Numbered from the stretch's first letter, positions 1-6,903 are shown. The stretch: 10,908 nucleotides of DNA from Candidatus Dojkabacteria bacterium (GCA_020630115.1 JAHDCA010000015.1:1-10908), one strand, 5' to 3'. The notes: generated by a model from the sequence alone, not told the origin. Translations and numbers: made by a program.

Positions 1-2257
1 TTTGAGCTTCGAGTAAATTTCTTACCTCTTCAAGCTGGATATCAACTATCTGAGTAAGTTGGGATTTGTCCAGAGACTTAAATACTATTACTTCGTCAAG
101 TCTGTTGATAAATTCTGGCTTGAAGCTGTTCTTCATAAGTACTTCAAGTTCATCAAGCATCTTATCGTACTCCTGATGTGAATCTTCAATCTCATCGGTT
201 TCCTTGCCTTGCGTCATATAGTTCATTATCTTCTGGGCACCAATGTTAGAAGTTGAGATTATGATAGTATTTTTAAAGTCCACAGTTTTACCCTTTCCAT
301 CAGTAAGACGACCATCATCGAAAACCTGAAGTAAGATGTTAAATACATCTGGGTGAGCTTTCTCGATCTCGTCAAGTAGGATTACACAGTAAAGTTTTCT
401 TCGCACTGCCTCAGTAAGCTGTCCACCTTCTTCATATCCAACAAATCCTGGAGGCGAACCGATTAAACGAGTAACAGCGAATTTTTCCATGTATTCACTC
501 ATATCTAGCCTGATAATTGCAGATTCATCTCCGAAAATCTGTTGTGCCAAAGTCTTAGCAAGTTGAGTCTTACCAACTCCTGTTGGCCCAAGGAACATAA
601 ATGATGCGATAGGTTTATTCACTGGTTTAAGACCAACTCTTGCTCTTCTGACTGCCTCAGATACTGCTTTAACTGCATCTTCCTGCCCGATAACCCTTTG
701 GTGTAAGTGAGACTCTAGTTTTAGTAGTCTTTCCTTTTCTTCTGCCTTAAGATCTTGAACAGGAATACCTGTTGATAGAGCTATTATTTCGGCTATGTCA
801 TCTTCGGAGACTTCAGGTGTTCCAGTACCCCTTTTACGCCCCCATTCATCTATTAAAGGTTGAATCTTTGACTTCTGCGACTCAATCTTTACTTTTATCT
901 TAGCACTAGCTTCATGTTCACCACCTCTGCTTAACGACTCTCTCTCTTTTTCAAGTTGGCTTATTTCAACTCTCTTGCTTCTTAATTCTTCCGGTTCGTT
1001 TGTTGTTTCAATTTTCACCTTAGAAGCTGCCTCATCAATTAGATCAATTGCTTTATCAGGTAAAAATCTGTCTTGTATAAATCTTTCTGAAAGATTAGCT
1101 GCAGCGTGGATGGCATTTTGAGAGATCTTAACTTTATGATGAGCTTCATACTTATCTTGAAGTCCATGTAAGATCTCAATTGTTTGATCAACAGTTGGTT
1201 CATTGACTAGAACTGCTTGGAATCTTCTCTCAAGAGCTGAATCTTTTTCTATATACTTCTTATACTCGTTAAGTGTTGTTGCCCCAACAACTTGAATCCC
1301 ACCTCTTGCAAGTTGTGGTTTAAGTAAATTGGCTAGGTCTAATTGTCCATCTTGTGCACCAGAGCCCACAATTGTATGCAACTCATCGATAAAAAGAATT
1401 GTCTCCTGTGAAGAATTTTCTAGTTCACTTAAAAGCTTTTTCGCCCTCTCTTCGAATTCTCCTCTGAACTTCGAGCCTGCTAGTAATGATCCAAGATCAA
1501 GCTCCTTAACCGCTTTACCTTTGAGAACATCTGGAACACTATCTTGAACGATCCTAACCGCAAGCCCTTCAGCTATCGCTGTTTTACCTACTCCTGGCTC
1601 ACCTATAAGTACTGGGTTATTCTTCTTACGTCTTGAAAGTATCTGTATTACCCTCGTAATCTCATCTGATCTTCCTATGACAGGATCGATCTTGCCTGTC
1701 TTAGCTAATTTGTTGAGATCTCTAGAGTATTTATCTAGTGTAGGTGTTTGACTTGTTTCTTTTGTTTTCTTGCCTTCTGCATCCCCCTCACCAACTAATT
1801 TGAGTACAGCTTGCCTTGCTTTTGTTGCATCTATCCCTAGCTTTTTGAAAATCTGAGAAGCTATACCCTCACCTTCACGTATTAAGCCCAATAAGATATG
1901 CTCACCTCCGATGTAGTTATGCTGAAGTTGCATGGCCTCTTGAAATGATAGTTGTAATACTTGTTTAGCTCTCGGCGTTAGTCCTGGTTTCAAAACCTCG
2001 TTATCAAGTCTTGTGATAGAGTTGGAAGCTTGCTCTTTGAGCATCTGGCTATCTATCGAGAGCTCTTTTAATAGGCGTAAAACCACATCGTCTTGTTCAA
2101 GTATCCCAGATAATAAGTGTTGTGTATCAATATTAGGATTTCCATTATCAATTGCTGATGCAGCAGCAAATTGTATTGAATCTTTTGTCCTTTGAGAGAA
2201 GAATTTTGAAATATCTACTCTCTCGCCTCTTCCTTTGTTTTGACCGTAAGGATTCAT
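1..2257 (-). CDS. clpC: Clp-family AAA+ unfoldase, ClpC-like (3' end off window)
   Basis: Hsp100 ATPase that unfolds or disaggregates proteins in the cytosol by threading them through a hexameric ring. The 752 visible codons start at ATG 2255-2257 and run off the window edge; by family length (about 810-850) some 60-100 residues are missing. Seen in order: a double Clp N-domain (about residues 15-160, with the ClpC-typical LIREGEG), first AAA+ domain with Walker A GEPGVGKT at 219-226 and Walker B FIDE ending at 292, a short middle domain between IDEAAS (about 408) and TGIPV (about 497), and second AAA+ domain with Walker A GPTGVGKT at 557-564 and Walker B LLDE ending at 630. The short linker and N-domain point to ClpC rather than ClpB. 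However, the 37 residues after TSNIGA (675-711) contain no [ILV]G[FL] tripeptide, the usual ClpP-docking loop, so a ClpB-like, protease-independent role is possible. It has its own promoter and CIRCE operator. Confidence 0.93.
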   Translation of the reverse strand, partial: MNPYGQNKGRGERVDISKFFSQRTKDSIQFAAASAIDNGNPNIDTQHLLSGILEQDDVVLRLLKELSIDSQMLKEQASNSITRLDNEVLKPGLTPRAKQVLQLSFQEAMQLQHNYIGGEHILLGLIREGEGIASQIFKKLGIDATKARQAVLKLVGEGDAEGKKTKETSQTPTLDKYSRDLNKLAKTGKIDPVIGRSDEITRVIQILSRRKKNNPVLIGEPGVGKTAIAEGLAVRIVQDSVPDVLKGKAVKELDLGSLLAGSKFRGEFEERAKKLLSELENSSQETILFIDELHTIVGSGAQDGQLDLANLLKPQLARGGIQVVGATTLNEYKKYIEKDSALERRFQAVLVNEPTVDQTIEILHGLQDKYEAHHKVKISQNAIHAAANLSERFIQDRFLPDKAIDLIDEAASKVKIETTNEPEELRSKRVEISQLEKERESLSRGGEHEASAKIKVKIESQKSKIQPLIDEWGRKRGTGTPEVSEDDIAEIIALSTGIPVQDLKAEEKERLLKLESHLHQRVIGQEDAVKAVSEAVRRARVGLKPVNKPIASFMFLGPTGVGKTQLAKTLAQQIFGDESAIIRLDMSEYMEKFAVTRLIGSPPGFVGYEEGGQLTEAVRRKLYCVILLDEIEKAHPDVFNILLQVFDDGRLTDGKGKTVDFKNTIIISTSNIGAQKIMNYMTQGKETDEIEDSHQEYDKMLDELEVLMKNSFKPEFINRLDEVIVFKSLDKSQLTQIVDIQLEEVRNLLEAQ

Positions 2258-2260
2258 CTA

Positions 2261-2301
2261 TTTAGCAGTAATAACTTATTCATATATCTACTTTAGCAGT
2301 A
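2261..2301 (-). repeat. Direct repeat in clp leader
   Basis: The 10-mer TACTGCTAAA (minus strand) occurs twice in the untranslated leader of the clp gene, at 2292-2301 and 2261-2270, 31 bp apart. The upstream copy also sits in a small hairpin, CTAC-N7-GTAG (2288-2302). The second copy ends three bases before the start codon, where a ribosome site would be expected; no Shine-Dalgarno is present. Function is unknown and it may be chance. Confidence 0.5.
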
Positions 2302-2332
2302 GAAAATTAAAACTTTATTAAAGAATTATTAA

Positions 2333-2360
2333 ATTTTAGCACGAATGTTTTGGCAGTCAA
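2333..2360 (-). promoter_or_regulatory. Sigma-A-type promoter of clp
   Basis: On the minus strand, TTGACT (2355-2360, five of six to TTGACA) is followed after 16 bp by TAAAAT (2333-2338, five of six to TATAAT). Transcription would start near 2326, giving a leader of about 70 nt before the clp ATG. The -35 box overlaps the CIRCE element, which supports both calls. Confidence 0.75.
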
Positions 2361-2376
2361 GTGTTGGGAGTGCTAG
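2350..2376. promoter_or_regulatory. CIRCE operator (HrcA-binding site)
   Basis: On the plus strand, TTGGCAGTC - N9 - GAGTGCTAG. The consensus CIRCE is TTAGCACTC - N9 - GAGTGCTAA, so 15 of 18 positions match (7/9 and 8/9) at exactly the conserved spacing. One arm covers the -35 box of the clp promoter, the arrangement expected for repression by HrcA. It lies between the murG stop and the clp start. HrcA itself is not in the window. Confidence 0.8.
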
Positions 2377-2389
2377 TCTTTTGCTGCTA

Positions 2390-3529
2390 CTAATCCGATC
2401 TTTCAAATATCGAATATATCTTTTTAGCAGCGTAAGCTTGGAAAACTTGTTGCCCCATTTTTAGACTTGATGAATCATCAACCGCATTTAGAAAGGTGTC
2501 TTTACTCAATTCTCGCTCCTGGATAATCACTGCGAGGTTTGAATCTTCAAGTACTTTAGCATTTTTATATTGCTCATTATTAGCTGCAAAGCTAAGTGGG
2601 ATTAGGATCGCTGGAGTTCCAACGACACCGAGTTCATAGACAGTGTTTGCACCAGCTCTTGCTATGACTAGGTCTGCATTATTAAATAGGAATCCAGCGT
2701 CTTCTTTTTCATAAAATTCTGAAGCTATTAGATTATCGTAATTACTCAACTCAGACTCGAATTTTCGGATGTCCTTATGAGTCTCGTTGGCTCCAGTTTG
2801 GATAAATATATTCCACTTCTTAGTAAGTTCTGGAAGTGAATTCAAGATGGTCATGTTTATCTTATGACTTCCCTGCCCTCCACCAGTTATGAACATAAAT
2901 TTCTTTTTGGGGTTAGCTTTTAGGACTTTTTTGATTCTCATTGCTAGATCAGTATTTGAATCTTTGTTGAAAATTCCTTTCCTTACAGGATTGCCGGTTA
3001 ATTGTGTCTTATGAGCTGGGAAATGATCTTTAGAACTTTCAAAACTTATCATCACTTTAGTTGCCAGCCGACTTACGATCTTATTAGCAAGGCCAACTGC
3101 TGCTGTTTGTTCGTGGAGATAAATTGGTATTTGAAGTACCCATGCAGCTAAGCAAAGTGGTACTGATACAAAACCCCCAGTTGATATTATCTTTTGAGGT
3201 TTGTGAGCTCTTAAAATATTGAATGAGTCATATATACCAGCAATGAGCTTGAATACTAATTTAAATTGCGACCAATCAAACTTTCTTTGTAATTTGGCAG
3301 CTCTTATAGTTAAGAACTTGAATTGAGCATCTGCAAATCTTCGAGCCTCGATACTTAGGCCTGACTTATCACCGACCATTGCGACATTTGATCCTACATA
3401 TATCATTCCCTTATAGAATTTCTCACCTTCGTTTGCTACAAATTCATCAATGATTGCCTGAGCAGCGCTAATGTGCCCACCCGAGCCACCTCCTACGAAG
3501 CAGTACTTGATTTTAGAACTTGTGCTCAT
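2390..3529 (-). CDS. murG: MurG, lipid II-forming GlcNAc transferase
   Basis: Transfers GlcNAc from UDP-GlcNAc to undecaprenyl-pyrophosphoryl-MurNAc-pentapeptide (lipid I to lipid II) at the inner face of the membrane, the last cytoplasmic step of peptidoglycan precursor synthesis. It has 379 residues, slightly longer than usual (about 355). Two GT-B Rossmann halves are visible: the glycine-rich loop GGGSGGH at 13-19, STGGF at 116-120, HEQTAAVGLANK at 139-150, GNPVR at 179-183, GGGQGSHKIN at 216-225, and the UDP-GlcNAc region RAGANTVYEL (291-300) through EQYKNA (319-324). The family's HQ before NA is EQ here. It starts 9 bases after the stop of the preceding membrane-protein gene with no Shine-Dalgarno, so translation may be coupled. 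Last gene of the ftsW cluster; clp follows under its own promoter. Confidence 0.96.
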   Translation of the reverse strand: MSTSSKIKYCFVGGGSGGHISAAQAIIDEFVANEGEKFYKGMIYVGSNVAMVGDKSGLSIEARRFADAQFKFLTIRAAKLQRKFDWSQFKLVFKLIAGIYDSFNILRAHKPQKIISTGGFVSVPLCLAAWVLQIPIYLHEQTAAVGLANKIVSRLATKVMISFESSKDHFPAHKTQLTGNPVRKGIFNKDSNTDLAMRIKKVLKANPKKKFMFITGGGQGSHKINMTILNSLPELTKKWNIFIQTGANETHKDIRKFESELSNYDNLIASEFYEKEDAGFLFNNADLVIARAGANTVYELGVVGTPAILIPLSFAANNEQYKNAKVLEDSNLAVIIQERELSKDTFLNAVDDSSSLKMGQQVFQAYAAKKIYSIFERSD

Positions 3530-3538
3530 TTAGATATT

Positions 3539-4315
3539 TTACCATTGAATCGAGTTGAAGAGAGCTTTAACTTGGTTCAATTCTTCAATAGTTAAAATAT
3601 CAGAACTATTAGGTCTGAAGGTTGCAAAGATATAATCATACTTTTCTCCTCTAATGGTTGAAGTGTATCCGTCAAGCACTGGATCATCGATAGGATACTT
3701 CTCTTTAAAGATCTCATTTAGACTTGAGTAATATGCAATCCCAGACTCATTATCGTTAAGATAGTCTTGGTAATTTGAAATTCTGCTTGAGATATATACG
3801 TCCTTTCCATCAATATTAAATTCCTCACCTTCGCCTAATTCTTTTTCAGGTGAAGAGTTGTTTTGAATTACTCCTTGTATCCCTAGTAGTTCCTGGTTAT
3901 TATGCTCCCAAAATACGATATCGATAAATAAGTTATCTGATAAATCAATTCGGATGTTTTGCTCATCAGCCCTATCATTGGCAGTTTCTGTAAAAGTAAA
4001 TGATGTTGGTATAGATATATTTGAGCCCTCTGTTCCAAGCTCATACTCGCCATATCCTTCTGAAATTTCTTGAGTAGCCTCTGTTTTTAAAGCTTGGGCA
4101 TTTTCTAGCTCAATTTCAAGAGTGTCAATCTCATTCTCCTTAACCTTCAAATTTTCATCAAGTTTCTTATTAATCTCTTTTAATTCTGCTACTTCGTAAT
4201 CCGCATTTGTTCGCTCGTTCTCAAGCTGGATATTGTCATAAAATAAGTATGCTGCGAGTAATCCTGTTATCGTGAATAATATAGCCATCGTTATTAGTGG
4301 TAGGTTTCTTTTCAT
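3539..4315 (-). CDS. Single-pass membrane protein of unknown function, coiled-coil stalk (paralogue A)
   Basis: Not recognised as a known family. 258 residues: one N-terminal transmembrane helix (about 6-26) after a short basic MKRN start, then a charged, heptad-like coiled-coil stretch (about 30-85) and an acidic globular domain (about 90-258). With one helix and no lipobox cysteine, the domain should face outside. The final 18 residues start with LT and end in W, as in the neighbouring 228-residue protein, and the motif DLSDNLFIDI (124-133) matches LNDDLFIEI there, so the two look like diverged tandem paralogues. It lies 9 bases upstream of murG and downstream of ftsW, which suggests an envelope or division role; this is inference from position. 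A remote relation to small secreted beta-sheet domains ending in a helix is possible but not shown. Confidence 0.85.
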   Translation of the reverse strand: MKRNLPLITMAILFTITGLLAAYLFYDNIQLENERTNADYEVAELKEINKKLDENLKVKENEIDTLEIELENAQALKTEATQEISEGYGEYELGTEGSNISIPTSFTFTETANDRADEQNIRIDLSDNLFIDIVFWEHNNQELLGIQGVIQNNSSPEKELGEGEEFNIDGKDVYISSRISNYQDYLNDNESGIAYYSSLNEIFKEKYPIDDPVLDGYTSTIRGEKYDYIFATFRPNSSDILTIEELNQVKALFNSIQW

Positions 4316-4336
4316 ATTTCTAAAGTCAAATTAGTT

Positions 4337-4350
4337 CTTATACTAATATA
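4337..4350 (-). promoter_or_regulatory. 14-bp element shared with the ftsW upstream region
   Basis: TATATTAGTATAAG on the minus strand, 22 bp before the start of the 258-residue protein. The identical 14-mer occurs at 6280-6293, directly before ftsW. It contains the -10-like TATATT, and TTACCA lies 17 bp upstream of it (four of six to a -35), so it may be an internal promoter in the 69-bp spacer. An overlapping TTAGT-N6-ACTAA dyad lies at 4331-4346. Confidence 0.4.
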
Positions 4351-4384
4351 ACGAATTTACTCGACTATGGTAACTGTAACTTGT

Positions 4385-5071
4385 CTACCAATCGAATTTC
4401 TCAAGAGTGCTGATGATAATAAGTATTTCCTGGTCTGTAAGCTTTGTGAGCCTGTTCTCATGATAAAAATTTACAATAAAAGTACCGTTTGGTGTGTAAA
4501 CACCTTCGATAGTATCTCCTCTTGGATAAGTGCCGAGCATTAGTTGCGTATAATCATCCTCACCGTAATATGAGAATAATGGTGGCTTGTGTTCGTAATC
4601 TGAATCTCTCCCAAAGATTTCATCTTTCACATCATAATTAAAGACTTGATTGTAAAAATAAACTCTAGCATTCGTTTCCTGAATATTTACCTCATATAGC
4701 TTTCTATCAAAGTCTAAAAAGTAATCTTGGCTTTCCCTTTGATAGTCAGTATATCGAAGCTTACTTGAGTAATCTGCCATGATTTCTATAAATAGATCAT
4801 CGTTTAAATATGCTCGATAATATCCACCCTTTGTATGATCTCTGGGATCTAGGGATTCGTATAGTTCGAATGCTATTTCATTCTCTTGTTTTATACTTGA
4901 CTTACTGTTTTGATCTTCAGTCTCATCACTCGAAATTATTTCAGTATTTAGGGTCTCGCCATTATCAATATCGACATTAAAGATATATAAAATTACAAAT
5001 ATCTCAAATAAAAAGATTGGGATTGCCAAGATAATTATGCAGACCAGTACTGCTTTTTTAGCGCGTTTCAT
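4385..5071 (-). CDS. Single-pass membrane protein of unknown function (paralogue B)
   Basis: Not recognised as a known family. 228 residues: basic N-terminus (MKRAKK), one long hydrophobic helix at about 8-31, an acidic, Ser-rich linker (about 34-65), and a globular domain rich in Tyr, Asp and Phe (about 66-228), probably outside the cell. No lipobox cysteine or coiled coil is seen. It shares with the next gene downstream the LNDDLFIEI motif (89-97) and an ending of exactly 18 residues from LT to a terminal W (211-228); the 16 residues before that ending also align without gaps. It lies 22 bases after the ftsW stop, within the same likely transcript. The spacer holds a short dyad, TGCTG-N8-CAGCA, next to the start codon. 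A role with FtsW or in division is suggested only by position. Confidence 0.85.
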   Translation of the reverse strand: MKRAKKAVLVCIIILAIPIFLFEIFVILYIFNVDIDNGETLNTEIISSDETEDQNSKSSIKQENEIAFELYESLDPRDHTKGGYYRAYLNDDLFIEIMADYSSKLRYTDYQRESQDYFLDFDRKLYEVNIQETNARVYFYNQVFNYDVKDEIFGRDSDYEHKPPLFSYYGEDDYTQLMLGTYPRGDTIEGVYTPNGTFIVNFYHENRLTKLTDQEILIIISTLEKFDW

Positions 5072-5093
5072 TGCTGATTTATAACAGCATCTT

Positions 5094-6278
5094 TTAAATC
5101 TCAGCGGTCCTGTATCTACTCAGATTTAGTAAGAGCCCCATTGCACTCATTGCTACAAGGGTTCCGGAGCCTCCATATGTTAAGAATGGGAATGGAATTC
5201 CAGTTAGTGGTAGCAGTCCAACATTTACAGCCATATGCAAGAAAGTCTGAAGTGAAAGCCAGATTACGATACCCATGACCATGTATTGGGATTGTGCATC
5301 AGGCATCACTTTAGATAGTTTGATCCCGTATCTATAAAACCATACCCAGCTTAGAATAATAATAACTCCACCAAACATCCCAAACTCTTCTAAGATTATT
5401 GGAAATATTGAATCAGTAAAAGCTGTATTTTCAGGTAAGTAACCAAATCTCTGCCTCGAAGCACCAAAACCTTTGCCCCAAAATCCAGCACTGCCTATAC
5501 CTATAAGTATCTGTTGAACATGATAACCTGTTGATGAACTATCAACGACCTCACCTCTTAGAAGTAATGGGATAAATGTTTTGATCCTAGTTAGTCTGTA
5601 CTCTGCAAGTACTCCTGCAAGCACTCCTGCGATCCCAAGTACTCCACCTATAGCTGCACTTCCTACTAGATGTGCGATATCTTTACCAGAGATAAAAAAC
5701 ATCATGAAAGCTGTAGCACCAACTATGATTGTTGTTCCAAGGTCAGGCTCGAGAACTACTAGTATAAGACAGAATAGTAAGACTGCGGAGAACTTAGCGA
5801 TTTTCTCACCAAAACCGTATCTTAATGATTCCTTAAAGTTTGCATAAGTCTTTCTCTCTTTAGCTAACCATGATGATAGGTAGATGATCAGTGAGATCTT
5901 GAGAAACTCTGCTGGTTGTATCCTGAAAGCTCCATAACCAAGCCATCTTGACGCGTTATTAATATTTAGTCCGATACCGGGTATAAGAACTAAGATTAGT
6001 AAAATTATATTTATCAATAAGATTAGCCATGAAAATCTCATGATGAATTTATAATTAATACGATAAGCGATATAAGTGGGAATAGCACCTACGAAGACCC
6101 AGATAACTTGAAGCTTTAGAAAATAAAATTGGTCATTTAATTCAGTTGATGCGATGAATATTGAGGCATTATAGATCTCGAGTATCCCAAAAAGTAGATA
6201 TGCAATAAAAAATATCAGTATCGGTTGATTTACAGACTTTAACTTGCTTTTAACTTGGGTGAGTCTTGGGCTTTTCAT
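5094..6278 (-). CDS. ftsW: FtsW/RodA-type SEDS peptidoglycan glycosyltransferase
   Basis: Multi-pass membrane enzyme that polymerises lipid II into glycan strands, normally with a class B penicillin-binding protein, during septation (FtsW) or elongation (RodA). 394 residues, normal family length, with about ten hydrophobic segments. SEDS landmarks: EIYNAS at 34-39, NASRW at 108-112, QPAEFLK at 121-127, EPDLGT at 177-182, and the extracellular loop GFGASRQRFGYLPEN (270-284) leading to TDSIF, whose D289 corresponds to the essential Asp of the family. NVGLLPLTG then PFPFLTYGGSG (352-372) closes the signature. The SRQRFGYLPE loop and linkage to murG favour FtsW over RodA, though this alone does not settle it. 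First gene of the cluster; it starts at ATG 6276-6278 just behind a TATAAT box, so its leader would be only about 8 nt. Confidence 0.93.
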   Translation of the reverse strand: MKSPRLTQVKSKLKSVNQPILIFFIAYLLFGILEIYNASIFIASTELNDQFYFLKLQVIWVFVGAIPTYIAYRINYKFIMRFSWLILLINIILLILVLIPGIGLNINNASRWLGYGAFRIQPAEFLKISLIIYLSSWLAKERKTYANFKESLRYGFGEKIAKFSAVLLFCLILVVLEPDLGTTIIVGATAFMMFFISGKDIAHLVGSAAIGGVLGIAGVLAGVLAEYRLTRIKTFIPLLLRGEVVDSSSTGYHVQQILIGIGSAGFWGKGFGASRQRFGYLPENTAFTDSIFPIILEEFGMFGGVIIILSWVWFYRYGIKLSKVMPDAQSQYMVMGIVIWLSLQTFLHMAVNVGLLPLTGIPFPFLTYGGSGTLVAMSAMGLLLNLSRYRTAEI

Positions 6279-6279
6279 A

Positions 6280-6302
6280 CTTATACTAATATATTATATT
6301 AG
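6280..6302 (-). promoter_or_regulatory. ftsW promoter -10 region inside a perfect 17-bp palindrome
   Basis: A consensus TATAAT (minus strand, 6293-6298) lies within CTAATATA-N1-TATATTAG (6286-6302), a perfect odd palindrome. No good -35 is found at 17 bp. The downstream half continues into the 14-mer TATATTAG-TATAAG (6280-6293) that recurs before the 258-residue protein gene. Transcription would begin about 8 nt before the ftsW ATG. The dyad could be an operator, or simply AT-rich promoter sequence. Confidence 0.5.
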
Positions 6303-6351
6303 AGTTCAGTAAGGGTAAACGATTAAATAATTTTTTAATGAATTTTTAATA

Positions 6352-6564
6352 ATGATTACTAATAATAATCCCCAAGTAGCAAGTTCTTCAGGCGATTCAG
6401 CAAATCTGTCTTCATCACTTTTAACTGAGAAGACTTTTGATGAGACTATTGAGGACCAGATGAACGAATGGAAGTGTCTTGTTTGCAACTTTGTATATGA
6501 AGGAGTTGTTGTAAAGTCCGAATGCCCTAAATGCGGAAATAACGATCCGGATAAGTTTGACTAA
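6352..6564 (+). CDS. Small rubredoxin-like / zinc-ribbon protein
   Basis: 70 residues. The first 35 or so are polar, Ser/Asn-rich and probably disordered. From about residue 39 the sequence EWKCLVCNFVYEG ... SECPKCGN forms two CxxC knuckles 14 residues apart, the pattern of the small rubredoxin-type domain found at the C-terminus of rubrerythrins (WxCxxCGYxxxG ... CPxC). Such domains bind one iron and carry electrons, often to peroxide-reducing di-iron proteins; a purely structural zinc ribbon is the alternative, and sequence alone cannot decide. No rubrerythrin di-iron domain is fused or adjacent. It is the only plus-strand gene in the left two thirds, divergent from ftsW across a 73-bp AT-rich spacer. 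No Shine-Dalgarno and no convincing promoter are visible. Confidence 0.8.
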   Translation: MITNNNPQVASSSGDSANLSSSLLTEKTFDETIEDQMNEWKCLVCNFVYEGVVVKSECPKCGNNDPDKFD

Positions 6565-6595
6565 TATCAACTTTTTAAACTAGAAAATTTTGAAC

Positions 6596-6683
6596 TGGTG
6601 CCGAGAGAGGGACTTGAACCCTCACGGACGTAATGTCCAACGGATTTTAAGTCCGTCGTGTCTGCCAATTCCACCACCTCGGC
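6596..6683 (-). tRNA. tRNA-Leu(UAA)
   Basis: Class II tRNA that reads UUA codons. Acceptor GCCGAGG pairs with TCTCGGC (one G:U at the last pair), D-arm region GGTGGAATTGGCAGACAC, anticodon stem ACGGA/TCCGT with loop CTTAAAA giving anticodon TAA (6647-6649), a long variable arm with stem GGAC/GTCC, and T-arm GAGGG-TTCAAGT-CCCTC. Discriminator A and a genomically encoded CCA (6596-6598) follow. It has its own promoter upstream. Confidence 0.97.
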
Positions 6684-6695
6684 ACAATGTTAGTA

Positions 6696-6724
6696 ATCTT
6701 ATCTCAAACAGCAAGTACTGTAAA
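6696..6724 (-). promoter_or_regulatory. Promoter of tRNA-Leu
   Basis: On the minus strand, TTTACA (6719-6724, five of six to TTGACA) is followed after 17 bp by TAAGAT (6696-6701, four of six to TATAAT). The predicted start is a few bases before the mature tRNA 5' end at 6683, leaving a short leader for RNase P. Confidence 0.6.
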
Positions 6725-6731
6725 GATAGAT

Positions 6732-6743
6732 GATCAATTGATC
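6732..6743. repeat. 12-bp perfect palindrome between the tRNAs
   Basis: GATCAATTGATC reads the same on both strands. It lies 2 bp from the larger inverted repeat at 6745-6792 and about 8 bp upstream of the tRNA-Leu -35 box. It could be a protein-binding site; no function can be assigned. Confidence 0.5.
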
Positions 6744-6744
6744 G

Positions 6745-6792
6745 TTATTGTTCATATTAATCAGAACTACTAATTAATATCATGAACAATAA
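6745..6792. repeat. Long imperfect inverted repeat (hairpin) between tRNA-Cys and tRNA-Leu
   Basis: TTATTGTTCAT (6745-6755) pairs perfectly with ATGAACAATAA (6782-6792). After a 3-nt bulge (6779-6781), ATTAAT (6756-6761) pairs with ATTAAT (6773-6778), leaving an 11-nt loop: 17 pairs in 48 bp. On the plus strand it is followed shortly by CTTTT, on the minus strand by no T-tract. It may be a processing or termination structure for the tRNA-Cys transcript, or a terminator for plus-strand read-through from the rubredoxin-like gene. Confidence 0.6.
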
Positions 6793-6798
6793 ATCTTT

Positions 6799-6874
6799 TG
6801 GAGGTGGTGACGGGATTCGAACCCGTGATAGAGGTTTTGCAGACCCCGGCCTTAACCAACTTGGCTACACCACC
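6799..6874 (-). tRNA. tRNA-Cys(GCA)
   Basis: Acceptor GGTGGTG pairs perfectly with CACCACC. D-arm GCCAAGTTGGTTAAGGC, anticodon stem GGGGT/ACCTC (one G:U) with loop CTGCAAA giving anticodon GCA (6838-6840), and T-arm ACGGG-TTCGAAT-CCCGT are all present. The discriminator is T (U73, the identity base known for Cys tRNAs) and CCA is encoded (6799-6801). A -10-like TAGAAT lies at 6880-6885, too close to give a leader; co-transcription from pyk is an alternative. Confidence 0.97.
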
Positions 6875-6903
6875 GTTAAATTCTAAAGAGCGTTTTGACT
6901 TTT

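Noticed and set aside
1329..2195. Plus-strand open frames opposite the clp gene (1329-1547, 2013-2195)
   Set aside because: They are antisense to a well-conserved Clp coding sequence, give low-complexity Ser/Leu/Pro-rich translations and have no domain or promoter. Similar antisense frames opposite ftsW and pyk (5581-5847, 7259-8099) were dropped for the same reason.
2336..2375. TAGCAC (2337-2342) and GTGCTA (2370-2375) as the two arms of a CIRCE element or a terminator
   Set aside because: The spacing is 27 bp, far from the fixed N9 of CIRCE, and no T-tract follows. The half-sites at 2350-2358 and 2368-2376 have exactly N9 and fit better.
6306..6488. Minus-strand frame opposite the rubredoxin-like gene
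   Set aside because: The plus-strand frame carries the paired CxxC motifs; the minus-strand translation shows no recognisable motif.
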